DNA of 64,000 nucleotides from NCBI RefSeq assembly GCF_018736065.1, contig NZ_CP076128.1:4465001-4529000 (forward strand), written 5' to 3'. Positions 54,387 through 63,981 of this stretch are shown here, in pieces. Numbering within the stretch: the stretch's first letter is position 1; the number at the start of each line of letters is the position of its first letter. The notes under the pieces were generated by a model. That model was given only the letters and a program-made list of their open reading frames with translations, searched no databases and had not been told where the DNA came from. A program made the translations under genes and the position numbers. Source of the DNA: Flammeovirga kamogawensis. GTDB taxonomy: Bacteria > Bacteroidota > Bacteroidia > Cytophagales > Flammeovirgaceae.

Positions 54387-56309
54387 TTATGTATAACATC
54401 TTACTTCAAAAAGTTTTATTTTTTCAGCTCCGTAAGTTTCCTTTAAATTAATTTTAATAGCAGTTACTTTTTTAGCCTCGAAATTAAATTTAATCAATCT
54501 AGTTTTATTTTGATTTATTGTACCTAGTATTACCCATTTGCCATTAATTCTACCTTCTACACTTAAAGATTTAAGCATTTCTTTTGGTACGCCATTTCCA
54601 TATAAATCATCATTCCTGCTATCTTTTCGCATCATGATGTTTCTTTTTAAATTGGTATCGCATTTTATTTCTACCTTAGAAATTGTAGTAGGTTTATCCC
54701 ATTCTAATTGTAGCTCTGCTTTAGCATTTTTCGATTTCCAATGATTGATTTGTCCATCAATATCTCTCGACATACCATTGGTTAGGTTTTTTACATCTCC
54801 GGTAGAAGTAGAATCTGCAAAAATAGCACTCACTTGCTTTGCTAAATCATTTTCGTCGTTAGCAGGTCTGTTTGGAATAAAAGCATCATCTCTAAGCAGC
54901 TGTTCTTGTAAAGCATTTATATGTTTTTCTCTTACTTCTCTAGGAGAGCACTTTTTCTGAATACAAATTGTTGCAGCCGTACCTACTGCTTGTCCTTGTA
55001 GAGCACATGTAGCCATTATTCTAGAAGAAGAAAGTGCAATGTGTGTTTGGCTAACATTTCGTCCAGCAAACATTAAATTTGAAATGTTTTTAGAGTACAA
55101 ACTTCCAAAAGGAAATTGATAGATACTTTTAAAATGATAATGAAAATAACTTGGAGGCTCAGAAACATTTTCAATTCCACCTGGGTTATGTTCGTCTAAA
55201 GACCACCCGCCAAAAGCTACAGCATCATCAAAATGTTTGTGTTCTGTCATGTCTTTTTCAGAGAGAATATAGTCACCAATAAAACGTCTTGATTCTCTCC
55301 TAGCTGGAAGCGACCCAACCCAATCTAGTGCTTGATTTTCTGCTTCAGGAAAATTACCAGAGTTTTTTATGTAGTCCCATACACCATGTAAATACCCCAT
55401 TAATTTCTGACGGTTTACTTCTGCATCTGCAATAATATCATCATCACTACCTACTTCAATCCACCAGATACCATCTTGAAAGTTTGCAAATCTTCTTCTT
55501 TTATGGGCACCTTCATGCGTATATTTAAAAGCAAAAGATGGAGGAGAGTATTTCATGGGTCTTCCCATATCTACAGACGACATTAGTAATGTAGAGCCCA
55601 TTTGCCATCCATCTGCTTTTTCTGGAGCAAAGCTTTCATTAAACTCATCCTTACCTTCTCTGCCTGTTCTGTATTCTGCTCCAGCAGTAGCTGCAAGTAA
55701 ACCATCGCCAGAACAGTCTATAAATACCTTACCAGTAATTGTGTATAAAGTTTCTGTGGTGGCTTGCCAACATTTAGCAGCTTTAATTTTAGAGCCATCC
55801 ATTATTGCTTCTATTGCTTGAGTGTTCACCATTAATGTTAAGTTTGGCTCTCTTACAACAAAATCATACATTATATGGTCGAAAACAGGAAACGATTCTT
55901 GTTCGTTATTAAATCTATTTTGCAACAGAATTTCTTCTATTAAACCAGATTCCCTTTCTGCCTTCCCTTTTATATTGTTTACACCATTTAAGTGTACCCT
56001 CATTTCGCTAGATGCATTTCCACCAACCATAGGTCGGTCTTGAATTAGTACTGTTTTGGCCCCATTTCTAGCTGAAGCCACTGCTGCACATATTCCAGCA
56101 GCACCTCCACCCACTACTACAACCTCATAAGTAGCTTCTTTAATTCTATTAGATAGCCCAATTTCTCCTTTTCCTAAATGGTGCCATTTATCTTTATTAG
56201 TAGATGTAGCTATATTTTTTTGAGTGGCACAAGATGATGTCGCGAGTGGTAAAATACCTGCAACTACAGCTGCTTTAGAACCCTTTTTAAAAAAATCTCT
56301 CCTTTTCAT
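54387..56309 (-). CDS. Tat-exported FAD-dependent oxidoreductase with C-terminal discoidin-like domain
   Basis: The 640-residue protein starts with a twin-arginine signal (MKRRDFFKKGSKAAVVAG) that also has a lipobox-like TSSC (Cys27). An FAD_oxidored domain follows, with the dinucleotide motif GGGAAGICAAVASARNGAK (about 67-85), VMVGGNASSEMRVHLNG and GKVFIDCSGDGLLAATAGAEYRTG. The last 140 residues (from about 500) are beta-rich with LEWDKPTTISKVEIKCDTNL, like galactose-binding/discoidin modules. Such proteins are frequent in Bacteroidota polysaccharide loci and probably oxidise a sugar or its derivative in the periplasm; the substrate is unknown. It diverges from the TPR regulator gene. Confidence 0.87.
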   Translation of the reverse strand: MKRRDFFKKGSKAAVVAGILPLATSSCATQKNIATSTNKDKWHHLGKGEIGLSNRIKEATYEVVVVGGGAAGICAAVASARNGAKTVLIQDRPMVGGNASSEMRVHLNGVNNIKGKAERESGLIEEILLQNRFNNEQESFPVFDHIMYDFVVREPNLTLMVNTQAIEAIMDGSKIKAAKCWQATTETLYTITGKVFIDCSGDGLLAATAGAEYRTGREGKDEFNESFAPEKADGWQMGSTLLMSSVDMGRPMKYSPPSFAFKYTHEGAHKRRRFANFQDGIWWIEVGSDDDIIADAEVNRQKLMGYLHGVWDYIKNSGNFPEAENQALDWVGSLPARRESRRFIGDYILSEKDMTEHKHFDDAVAFGGWSLDEHNPGGIENVSEPPSYFHYHFKSIYQFPFGSLYSKNISNLMFAGRNVSQTHIALSSSRIMATCALQGQAVGTAATICIQKKCSPREVREKHINALQEQLLRDDAFIPNRPANDENDLAKQVSAIFADSTSTGDVKNLTNGMSRDIDGQINHWKSKNAKAELQLEWDKPTTISKVEIKCDTNLKRNIMMRKDSRNDDLYGNGVPKEMLKSLSVEGRINGKWVILGTINQNKTRLIKFNFEAKKVTAIKINLKETYGAEKIKLFEVRCYT

Positions 56310-56500
56310 AATTGCTAGAAATTGTAATAAATCAGGTGATTAAATTTTTACTCACCCTAAAAAATGATTTGTTCCAATTTAGGTTTCTGTTCTTGCTATT
56401 GTCTAAAAAATGCCCTTACAAAAACTTAACAGGTCAAAATATTTTAACTATATTTACTCAACAATTTGGGTAGCTTATTTTTTGATGTAATTTAATTAAA

Positions 56501-58081
56501 GTGCTGAATACTTGTCTTTTAAATAATTTTTTAAACTGTTTTTGCTTTCTCTTATTACTCAACAATTGCTTAATTGTAGAATTACAAGCTCAGCAGTTTA
56601 TGCCACATATATACCAACTAGGTAATGGGGATAAATTGGAAGAAGATTCGTTAAAAATTCTGAGTAACGAACATAAAATTGAAGACCTTTTAGTAAAGAC
56701 AGCCACTCAAAGAAAGAATTTACACTTTAGTAATGCATTTAATTATGCTGGTGAAACTTTATTCTTAGCAGAAGAGGCACAAGATACTGTACTTATGGTT
56801 AAGGCGTATCAATCAATGGGTGTTTTATATTACCTTTTTAAGCAAGACGAAGAAGCAGGGATTTACTTTAATAAAGCCTATCAGTATCAACAAAAATTGT
56901 CTAAAACTCAGGCTGTTTCCAATAAGTCCCTTTATGCTACACATTATTATTTAGCCTTATATTACCAGAGAATTAATAATTACAAATCTTTAAAAATACA
57001 TATAGATAGTTGCTTTACTTATGCTAAAAGCAGCAACGAAAATGCTATTTATAAGGTGTATTTAAATGAAAAATTAGCAAGTTATTATGAAGGAGATAAA
57101 AATTATAAACAATCGCTTGCATTATTATTTAAAGGAATTGATAGACTCGAGAATCTACCAGATAGTTATCCAAACAAAGAAATTCATAAGAGTTTTTTAA
57201 TAATATTATATGGACATGTTGCTCAAAATTACTTTGATCTAAACAGGCAAGATGTATCAAAGAAATATTTTGAAAAGGCATTAAAGGTAGAAGATAAGAA
57301 TGGAGAATATATCTTTTATCAATCGTATGTTATGAATAGGTATGCAAAATTGTTGGCATTAAATGGAGCATATAAAGATGCGTACTTCTATCAGACAGAA
57401 TCAAAAACAATAAACGATACGTACCTCAATCTAAGAAATGATAGAAATAAAGATTTTCTAACAATCAGAAGTCATTATAAAGAAGAAATTGATAAAAAAA
57501 ATGAGCAATTGGCTAAGCAACAACAAGAGATTAGTGCTAGAAATAAACAGTTACTCTATTACAAAATAATCTTTTTAATTATTGTAGTGGCTTTAATTGG
57601 TGGCGTACTTTTTTTTAGGTGGAGAAACGAAAGAAAAAAGCACTTTTTAAAAGAGTTAGCATCTAAGGAGTTGTTGGCTTTAAAGAATAAAGAATTAACA
57701 ACAAATACATTGCGGTTAATAGAACGAGAAGAAGTTATTGAACTATTGAGAGTTCATATAGAAAATAGTGAAATAGGTGTAGGAAGTAAACGGTTTTTAA
57801 AATCTATTGATCGGAATTCTGAAACGCTTTGGGATGGATTTAATAAAACATTTATTGATCAAAATATTGGTTTTTATGAGCGTTTAGAGAAAGAAGTACC
57901 GAATTTAAGTGCAGCAGACCTTAAAGTTTGTGCCTTGATTAAACTCAATTTTTCTGGTAAAGAAATGGCGTATCTATTGGGTATTTCTTTAGGAAGTGTG
58001 CATGTAGCAAGACATCGTTTACGGAAAAAGATGAACTTAGAAAGAGACATCAACCTGACCAATTATATTAATTCTATCTAA
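56501..58081 (+). CDS. Membrane TPR protein with C-terminal LuxR-like helix-turn-helix
   Basis: The 526-residue protein has a GTG start and an N-terminal hydrophobic signal/anchor (CFCFLLLLNNCLIVELQAQ). TPR-like helical repeats (about residues 60-310) are followed by a coiled segment, one transmembrane helix (about 348-370, IIFLIIVVALIGGVLFFRW) and a cytoplasmic region. That region ends with LSAADLKVCALIKLNFSGKEMAYLLGISLGSVHVARHRLRKKM (about 465-510), a LuxR/GerE-like helix-turn-helix. The periplasmic TPR plus cytoplasmic DNA-binding architecture is common in Bacteroidota and should transmit an envelope signal directly to DNA. It is divergent from the FAD oxidoreductase gene. Confidence 0.87.
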   Translation: MLNTCLLNNFLNCFCFLLLLNNCLIVELQAQQFMPHIYQLGNGDKLEEDSLKILSNEHKIEDLLVKTATQRKNLHFSNAFNYAGETLFLAEEAQDTVLMVKAYQSMGVLYYLFKQDEEAGIYFNKAYQYQQKLSKTQAVSNKSLYATHYYLALYYQRINNYKSLKIHIDSCFTYAKSSNENAIYKVYLNEKLASYYEGDKNYKQSLALLFKGIDRLENLPDSYPNKEIHKSFLIILYGHVAQNYFDLNRQDVSKKYFEKALKVEDKNGEYIFYQSYVMNRYAKLLALNGAYKDAYFYQTESKTINDTYLNLRNDRNKDFLTIRSHYKEEIDKKNEQLAKQQQEISARNKQLLYYKIIFLIIVVALIGGVLFFRWRNERKKHFLKELASKELLALKNKELTTNTLRLIEREEVIELLRVHIENSEIGVGSKRFLKSIDRNSETLWDGFNKTFIDQNIGFYERLEKEVPNLSAADLKVCALIKLNFSGKEMAYLLGISLGSVHVARHRLRKKMNLERDINLTNYINSI

Positions 58082-58083
58082 AT

Positions 58084-58123
58084 AAAAAACGTGAACCATT
58101 ACTGACTCACGTTTATTATTTTT
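58084..58123. terminator. Bidirectional terminator between TPR regulator and carboxylase genes
   Basis: Perfect 8-base arms AAACGTGA (58087-58094) and TCACGTTT (58107-58114) lie between convergent stop codons, with T-rich sequence on the plus strand and six U on the minus strand. Confidence 0.7.
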
Positions 58124-59666
58124 AAAGAGGGATATTACCATGTTTTTTTCGGGGGTTATGATCTACTTTATTCCTGAGCATTGTAAATGCAGCAATTAGT
58201 CTTTCCCGTGTATTTTCAGGCTTAATAACCTCATCTATATAACCTCTATATGCAGCTCTATAAGGATTTGCAAATTCTTTGGTGTATTCAGCAATTTTTT
58301 CTTGCAACTTTGCTTCTGGATCTTCCGCATTCTGAATCTCTTTTCTGAAGATAATTTCAGCAGCACCTTTCGCACCCATTACCGCAATCTCTGCTGTTGG
58401 CCATGCATAATTTAAATCAGCACCAATGTGTTTTGAGTTCATAACATCATACGCTCCACCATATGCTTTACGTGTAATGACTGTAATTCTAGGTACTGTT
58501 GCTTCGCAAAAAGCGTATAATAATTTTGCTCCATTAGAGATAATACCATTCCACTCTTGGTCTGTACCTGGTAAGAAACCTGGAACATCTTCAAACACTA
58601 GAAGAGGAATATTGAAGGCATCGCAAAAACGTACAAAACGTGCTGCTTTTTTAGAGGCATCATTATCTAAAACACCTGCAAGAACAGCCGGCTGATTACC
58701 TACAATACCAATACTTTTGCCTCCAATTCTACCAAAACCAACAACAATATTTTCAGCATAAGCTTCATGTACTTCAAAGAAAGAATCTTCGTCAATACTA
58801 CCATGTATAACTTCTCTTATATCGTAAGGTGTGTTTGGATTTTCAGGAACTATAGTATTTAGCTGTGGACGAACTTCTGATTTTGGCTTTTCGTATTCGT
58901 ACCTAGGAGCGTCCATCTCACAGTTTTGAGGGAGATAGCTTAACAGCTTTTTAATTTTTTGTAGTGCAATAGCTTCATTAGCTGATGTGAAATGCGTAAC
59001 TCCACTTTTTGTGCTATGAGCAGATGCACCACCGAGTTCTTCAGACGTTACCTCCTCGTGTGTAACTGTTTTAACAACATTAGGACCTGTAACAAACATA
59101 TATGAGGTGTTTTCTACCATCATAATAAAATCTGTAATAGCAGGAGAATATACTGCTCCACCAGCACAAGGTCCCATTATACATGAAATCTGAGGAATTA
59201 CTCCAGATGCTTTGGTATTCTTATAAAAAATATCTGCATAACCTCCTAAAGACTTGACTCCTTCTTGAATTCGGGCTCCTCCAGAGTCATTTAAACCAAT
59301 AATTGGGGCACCATTTTTCATGGCCATATCCATAATTTTACAGATTTTTTCTGCTTGAGACTCCGATAATGAACCCCCAAAAACTGTAAAATCTTGAGAA
59401 TATACATATACAAGTCTACCAGAAATTTTACCATAGCCAGTTATTACGCCATCGCCTAGGTAGTGTTCTTTGTCTAAACCAAACTGAACCTCTCTATGTC
59501 TTACAAATTTACCAACCTCATGGAAGGTATTTGTATCCATTAATAGTTCAATACGTTCTCTAGCTGTAAGTTTTCCTTTATTATGTTGAGCTTCTATTCT
59601 TTTTTCGCCTCCACCTAGTTCGGCAAGACGGTTCATTTCTTCTAATTTCTGAAGCTTATTCTTCAT
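58122..59666 (-). CDS. Acyl-CoA carboxylase beta subunit (carboxyltransferase; propionyl-/methylcrotonyl-CoA type)
   Basis: The 514-residue cytoplasmic subunit transfers carboxyl from biotin to an acyl-CoA, probably propionyl-CoA. It shows the two crotonase-like halves of the family: N-terminal [26 protein letters not shown] (about 32-57), [19 protein letters not shown] and [22 protein letters not shown] (about 126-147); C-terminal [33 protein letters not shown] and [40 protein letters not shown]. The biotin carboxylase/biotin carrier partner is not within the window. A hairpin follows its stop codon. Confidence 0.94.
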   Translation of the reverse strand: MKNKLQKLEEMNRLAELGGGEKRIEAQHNKGKLTARERIELLMDTNTFHEVGKFVRHREVQFGLDKEHYLGDGVITGYGKISGRLVYVYSQDFTVFGGSLSESQAEKICKIMDMAMKNGAPIIGLNDSGGARIQEGVKSLGGYADIFYKNTKASGVIPQISCIMGPCAGGAVYSPAITDFIMMVENTSYMFVTGPNVVKTVTHEEVTSEELGGASAHSTKSGVTHFTSANEAIALQKIKKLLSYLPQNCEMDAPRYEYEKPKSEVRPQLNTIVPENPNTPYDIREVIHGSIDEDSFFEVHEAYAENIVVGFGRIGGKSIGIVGNQPAVLAGVLDNDASKKAARFVRFCDAFNIPLLVFEDVPGFLPGTDQEWNGIISNGAKLLYAFCEATVPRITVITRKAYGGAYDVMNSKHIGADLNYAWPTAEIAVMGAKGAAEIIFRKEIQNAEDPEAKLQEKIAEYTKEFANPYRAAYRGYIDEVIKPENTRERLIAAFTMLRNKVDHNPRKKHGNIPL

Positions 59667-59776
59667 GTGTTCGTGCTTAAAGTATATAGTGTGTTTATTA
59701 GTAGAAAGCTAAGAACGAAATTATTGGATTGCAAATATTTCTATTGTCTGTATCATAAATAGTAATGGTAATAAAT

Positions 59777-60238
59777 TTATGATGCGTTTTTTGCTGCGTT
59801 GAATTTTGAATAAATATAGATAATTGGAAATAATAAAAGAGGAGTGAAGGCAGAAGTAAATTGTTGAACAACACCGTAAATTGTTATATAAAGGTATTTG
59901 TCGTTATATGTTTTACTAATAGCACTAAGTAAAATATAAGTAAAAAGTAATACAGTATAAAAAACAATGAGTTTTTTGGTAATGCTTTTATCATTAAAAA
60001 GTAAATGAATAATGAAGATACTTCCTGAAGTATTAATCAAAAGGTGTGTTTTATGAGCAAGCCAATGGCAGTAAGAAAGTGTTTTTGAATTAGTATCAAT
60101 AGCTAGTTTATTGAATAATAATTGATAAAAATCGTAATATAAACTATTAGTATCTTCTTTAAAATGAAAGCCTAAATAAAGCATTATTGAAAAAATGAGT
60201 AGAGAGATAATCCACTTTGTAGTAGTACTATTGATCAT
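59777..60238 (-). CDS. Exosortase-associated integral membrane protein
   Basis: The 153-residue protein has about four hydrophobic helices (roughly 9-23, 69-83, 88-108 and 125-146) and no recognisable catalytic motif. Its start overlaps the end of the exosortase gene by 11 bases, so the two are translationally coupled and likely work together. Small membrane partners encoded beside XrtF-type exosortases in Bacteroidota are known, and this protein fits by size and position. I do not assign a precise family. Confidence 0.65.
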   Translation of the reverse strand: MINSTTTKWIISLLIFSIMLYLGFHFKEDTNSLYYDFYQLLFNKLAIDTNSKTLSYCHWLAHKTHLLINTSGSIFIIHLLFNDKSITKKLIVFYTVLLFTYILLSAISKTYNDKYLYITIYGVVQQFTSAFTPLLLFPIIYIYSKFNAAKNAS

Positions 60239-60770
60239 TTGTATTAAATATATCTTTCATCAAAGAAAATTTCTCAATCCATAACATCCAAAGAGCAAAT
60301 ACAATAGAATATACAATAATTACATAGGTGTATTTATGGTTAAAATTAAATGTTTCCATGTCTTGTATGTAATTGTAACCAAGAAGAATTACCCTTAATG
60401 TATTTGATAAATAGATGATAACGAGCCCGACCAAAATATAGACTATTTTAGTACTCAACCTACCTGGAGTTATTGCCACAAAACTTGAGAAAATGACCAT
60501 TATGACTAAACCATTACATGGGCTTCCAACAAAAACAGACTTAATTCCATTAATATATAATGTACTTGAAGTATGGTAAGCTTCTCCGCCAAATAAATTA
60601 ATAAAAAAAGACGACATATAAACTATACTTTCAGTAATAGCAGTATCTATTGCCCCATCTTCTTTCATAATTGTAAACTGAAGTAGTTTCCAAACAAAAA
60701 ACAGAAAGACAGCACGTATTCCAATGGTTTTTAATTGATTATTATGGGTATACTGTTGTTCTACAATCAT
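60228..60770 (-). CDS. Exosortase/archaeosortase-family protein
   Basis: The 180-residue polytopic membrane protein has the three invariant residues of the exosortase family: Cys85 in VGSPCNGLVI, Arg126 in LSNTLRVILLGY and His145 in FNFNHKYTYVIIVY. Exosortases are transpeptidase-like enzymes that cleave C-terminal PEP-CTERM-type signals and help sort proteins, often alongside exopolysaccharide production. At 180 residues it is the short, core-only form common in Bacteroidota. The gene overlaps the downstream membrane protein gene. No protein with a recognisable tripartite sorting tail for it is encoded in the window. Confidence 0.88.
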   Translation of the reverse strand: MIVEQQYTHNNQLKTIGIRAVFLFFVWKLLQFTIMKEDGAIDTAITESIVYMSSFFINLFGGEAYHTSSTLYINGIKSVFVGSPCNGLVIMVIFSSFVAITPGRLSTKIVYILVGLVIIYLSNTLRVILLGYNYIQDMETFNFNHKYTYVIIVYSIVFALWMLWIEKFSLMKDIFNTNDQ

Positions 60771-60995
60771 AATTATACATTAGCTCTTCTTCATAAAAAT
60801 ATAGGATGCTTTACATAGTAAACAGATGTAAATACGCTTTAGTTCACCTTGATAATCAATGGTTAAAAAACTACATGAATGTCAATTTTATCAGCTCACT
60901 CTAAATTCCAAATTTGTTTATGTTAACAGGTGACGAACGTCATCCTTTACAAATCCTTTGTCTCAGAAGTACATCAATCAATACATAATTTATTT

Positions 60996-61829
60996 ATGAA
61001 ACGAAATATTATTATTACAATATTGGCATTGTTATGCGTCCCATTTTTAGGGTTTTCGCAAGATGATGCACCTCTTTCTAAGAAAGAACAAAGAAAAAAT
61101 AGATCAGTTTATTATACATTTTCAATGGGGTACAGTGGTACTAAATTTAGAGATTTAGCTACATCACCATTAATCTATAAAGGACTGGGTTTATATTATG
61201 GCTTTAGTTATAAAAGATTAGATAGTAAAAGAGAAACGGAGGTAGGTTCATCATTTTCATCAGGAACTTATAAAACGCATGGTATAGAATCTCCTGCTGT
61301 TAGTACAATACAAACAATAGATGTTTTTTACTCTCAATTATATCGAATTAATAAGTTATCTAATGATAAGTTAAATCTAAAAGTAGGTGGCTTAATAGAT
61401 GTATCTCAGAACATTAGAATAAACCCATATTTTTCAAATAATAGTTTTGGATTAGATAATGTATCTACATTATTTGGTTCGGTAAAAGCAACAAGAGATT
61501 TATCTAAAGTTGTAAAAAACGAAATGAAAAGAAGATCAGTCTCATTACGTTTAGATGTTAGTGTAATGAATAATACATATAGAAATGGATATGTTTATTC
61601 TGGACAGTCAAGCATTGTAAATGAGCCTAAACTTTTTGATGATTACGAGTTTAAAGCATTCTCAGGGTTTAGAATGAATTTAGGTATTGACTACACAATG
61701 TATTTCAAAAACAATAATGCAATTGAAGTCTCATACTTATGGACAGGTTATAAAACTGGTGGAGATTTAGATCAGTTTGCAATGTCTAGCCAAGTATTTA
61801 AAATGGCCTTTTTATTCAACACTAAATAG
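60996..61829 (+). CDS. Exported beta-rich protein, likely outer-membrane barrel
   Basis: From the ATG at 60996 the product has 277 residues with a clear signal peptide (MKRNIIITILALLCVPFLGFSQ). The mature part has alternating aromatic/polar strands (YYTFSMGYSGTKF, LGLYYGFSYKRL, IEVSYLWTGYKTG) and ends FKMAFLFNTK, compatible with a small outer-membrane beta-barrel. A GTG 22 codons upstream (60930) was rejected because it buries the signal peptide. An S41 peptidase gene starts seven bases after its stop codon. Function unknown; possibly the barrel or partner of that peptidase lipoprotein. Confidence 0.75.
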   Translation: MKRNIIITILALLCVPFLGFSQDDAPLSKKEQRKNRSVYYTFSMGYSGTKFRDLATSPLIYKGLGLYYGFSYKRLDSKRETEVGSSFSSGTYKTHGIESPAVSTIQTIDVFYSQLYRINKLSNDKLNLKVGGLIDVSQNIRINPYFSNNSFGLDNVSTLFGSVKATRDLSKVVKNEMKRRSVSLRLDVSVMNNTYRNGYVYSGQSSIVNEPKLFDDYEFKAFSGFRMNLGIDYTMYFKNNNAIEVSYLWTGYKTGGDLDQFAMSSQVFKMAFLFNTK

Positions 61830-61836
61830 TATTATC

Positions 61837-62838
61837 ATGAAAAATATATACGTTTTATTATTATTAATTTCTAGTTTATTTTCTTGTGATAAGGTTTATT
61901 TCGGTGAAGACCTTGGTACAAAAGATAGAAAGAAAAACTTTGAATATTTATGGAATGAGTGTAATGAAAAATACGCTTATTTTGATGTTAAAAATATAGA
62001 TTGGGATGCCATTAAAGTAAAATATGAATCTCAAATTAGTGAAGGAATGTCGGATGAAGCATTTTTTAATGTATTAGGAAGTATGCTTTCTGAATTAAAA
62101 GATGATCATACTAATTTAATATCGCCTTTAAACGTTTCTAGATTTGGTGTGAAGAAATTAGGACAAGATAATTTTGACTTTAGAGTGATTGAAGATAATT
62201 ATTTATCTGATAATTATTATATCTCAGGTCCTTTTATGCACGACTTTATAGCGAACAATGAAATTGGTTATATCAGGTTTGGAGAGTTTACAGGAACTGT
62301 AGATGACAATAATTTAGATTTTATTCTAAAGAGATATAAAGATACTAAAGGATTAATTTTAGACTTAAGAGAAAATGGTGGAGGAGCCGTGAATGACATC
62401 TTCAGTATTTTAAGTCGATTTGTTGAAAAGAAAACGTTAGTGTACTATTCTAGAATTAAAACTGGTGCAGCTCACGACGATTTTTCTGAATTAGAAGAAG
62501 CTTTTGTAGAACCTTCTGATAAAATTAGATATAAGAAAAAAGTAATTGTTTTAATAGATAGAGGAACATATAGTGCAGGTTCTTTTACCGCACTTGCAAC
62601 AAAAGCACTTCCTAATATTACTTTAATAGGTGATACAACTGGAGGTGGTTTGGGAATGCCTAATGGAGGCCAATTACCAAATGGTTGGACTTACAGATTT
62701 TCAATTACTCAGGCATTAGATTTAAGTAAAGATCCATCACTAGAAAAAGGTGTACCAGCAGACATACCTGTTTCTTTTGATTGGACCAATATGAAAAAAG
62801 ATGAGATTTTAGAAACAGCGATTAACGAATTAAAATAA
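61837..62838 (+). CDS. S41-family serine peptidase lipoprotein (C-terminal processing peptidase-like)
   Basis: The product has 333 residues from ATG 61837, with a lipoprotein signal ending SLFSC (Cys about 17). The S41 core is visible: NEIGYIRFGEFTG (about 140-152), DTKGLILDLRENGGGAVNDI (about 173-192) and the nucleophile Ser in IDRGTYSAGSFTALATKALPN (about 242-262). The later TTGGGLGMPNGGQLPNGW forms the substrate-binding loop. A PDZ domain is not obvious. An upstream frame start inside the previous gene (61777) was rejected, as this ATG starts the signal peptide. It shares a transcript with the preceding gene. Confidence 0.92.
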   Translation: MKNIYVLLLLISSLFSCDKVYFGEDLGTKDRKKNFEYLWNECNEKYAYFDVKNIDWDAIKVKYESQISEGMSDEAFFNVLGSMLSELKDDHTNLISPLNVSRFGVKKLGQDNFDFRVIEDNYLSDNYYISGPFMHDFIANNEIGYIRFGEFTGTVDDNNLDFILKRYKDTKGLILDLRENGGGAVNDIFSILSRFVEKKTLVYYSRIKTGAAHDDFSELEEAFVEPSDKIRYKKKVIVLIDRGTYSAGSFTALATKALPNITLIGDTTGGGLGMPNGGQLPNGWTYRFSITQALDLSKDPSLEKGVPADIPVSFDWTNMKKDEILETAINELK

Positions 62839-62843
62839 TTTGG

Positions 62844-62878
62844 AAGCTATATGATCCTTGATCGTATAGCTTTTTTTT
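62844..62878 (+). terminator. Terminator after the S41 peptidase gene
   Basis: Arms AAGCTATATGATC (62844-62856) and GATCGTATAGCTT (62860-62872) pair at all 13 positions with one G-U, then run into eight T residues (62871-62878). It lies six bases after the stop codon. Confidence 0.9.
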
Positions 62879-62971
62879 GTTGAATTGTTAACTACGTTTA
62901 ATACAATTGGCAACAGGTTCAACTTCTATGTCTTAGTAATGAAAATATCAACAACTAATATAAAAAAAAAC

Positions 62972-63784
62972 ATGAATTCAATCACAAAATATTCGTTATC
63001 GTTATTCTTAGGTGCAGCAGCTTTATTTTCTTCTTGTAGTAAAGATGAAGAGCCAAAAGTTGAATTAGCTCCAGAATTAAAAATAGAAAATAGTAAGCAA
63101 ATTTTAGAAGTATTACCGTTAGAGCAAATAACGTTTGATGTTTATTCTAAATCAATGGATAATACAAATTTAAGTAGTATATCTTTCTTAAGAGAATCTC
63201 CTGTTCCAGAAAAATTTTCTAAAGCACCAGACGATATTAAACAAAAGAGTTATACGTATAATTTCATTGGAAATGCACCATTAAAAAAAGGAGATTATGA
63301 ATATACTTTTACTACATATACAGAAGGTGGTCAAACAAAATCTGTAAAGCAAGTAGTGAGAGTAACACAAGAGCCTTTTACATTAGAAATAAATGATGAT
63401 TTTAAAAAAAGTGCTAATGTAGATGATGAATTTACTGTTACAGGTAAAGTAAGATCTATTAGAAAATTTAGTTCAGTAACATTAAGTACTTCGGCTGTAA
63501 TTCCTTCAGTTACTTTTTATGGTGGTAAAAAATATAATGATGTTTCTAAAATGGATCCGTCTTATTACCCACTTGTTAAGTCATCACATAGTACAGATAA
63601 AGATGGATTTGAAGTTTTAACATTTGAGGTGAAAGTTAAGGTTCAAAAAGGACATATAGACAATAAAGACAGTCAAAAATATTTTGATGTTACATTCTTT
63701 GCAAAAGATAATTCATTAGAAAATCCTATCTACAAAGAAGACTCGCAGTTTAAAACTTGGACAAAAAGAATTAATATTAAATAA
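62972..63784 (+). CDS. Lipoprotein of unknown function with beta-sandwich repeats
   Basis: From ATG 62972 the 270-residue product has a lipoprotein signal ending ALFSSC (about residue 22). It then has two or three Ig-like beta-sandwich segments (LEVLPLEQITFDVYSKS, EYTFTTYTEGGQTKSVKQVVRV, FTVTGKVRSIRKFSSVTLST). No catalytic motif is evident. The longer frame starting at 62885 was rejected because its first 29 codons precede the signal peptide and run through the region just after the terminator. It is probably a surface-exposed lipoprotein. Confidence 0.7.
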   Translation: MNSITKYSLSLFLGAAALFSSCSKDEEPKVELAPELKIENSKQILEVLPLEQITFDVYSKSMDNTNLSSISFLRESPVPEKFSKAPDDIKQKSYTYNFIGNAPLKKGDYEYTFTTYTEGGQTKSVKQVVRVTQEPFTLEINDDFKKSANVDDEFTVTGKVRSIRKFSSVTLSTSAVIPSVTFYGGKKYNDVSKMDPSYYPLVKSSHSTDKDGFEVLTFEVKVKVQKGHIDNKDSQKYFDVTFFAKDNSLENPIYKEDSQFKTWTKRINIK

Positions 63785-63845
63785 GTAAAAAGTAGACAGT
63801 TCATAATTGAGAAGTGAACATTATCGGATAATATAGAGTAAGTGT

Positions 63846-63894
63846 AAAATGGTTAAAAGGGCCTATGTATTTTAGGTCAGTTTAGCCATTTTTT
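63846..63894 (+). terminator. Terminator after the last lipoprotein gene
   Basis: Outer arms AAAATGGTTAAA (63846-63857) and TTTAGCCATTTT (63881-63892) pair at 11 of 12 positions plus a G-U, with inner GGCC/GGTC pairing and six T residues at the end. Confidence 0.75.
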
Positions 63895-63981
63895 ATTAAA
63901 CTTTATTAAGGTTAATTTATTGTCATACAGTTGTTTATAGGTGTCTTATAATTGAAACAATAACACATTAAATAATTAAAT

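Noticed and set aside
60930-60995. GTG-initiated extension of the barrel-like protein
   Set aside because: It would put 22 non-signal residues before a clear signal peptide.
62885-62971. Longer N-terminus of the last lipoprotein
   Set aside because: It begins immediately after the terminator T-run and places 29 residues before the lipoprotein signal.
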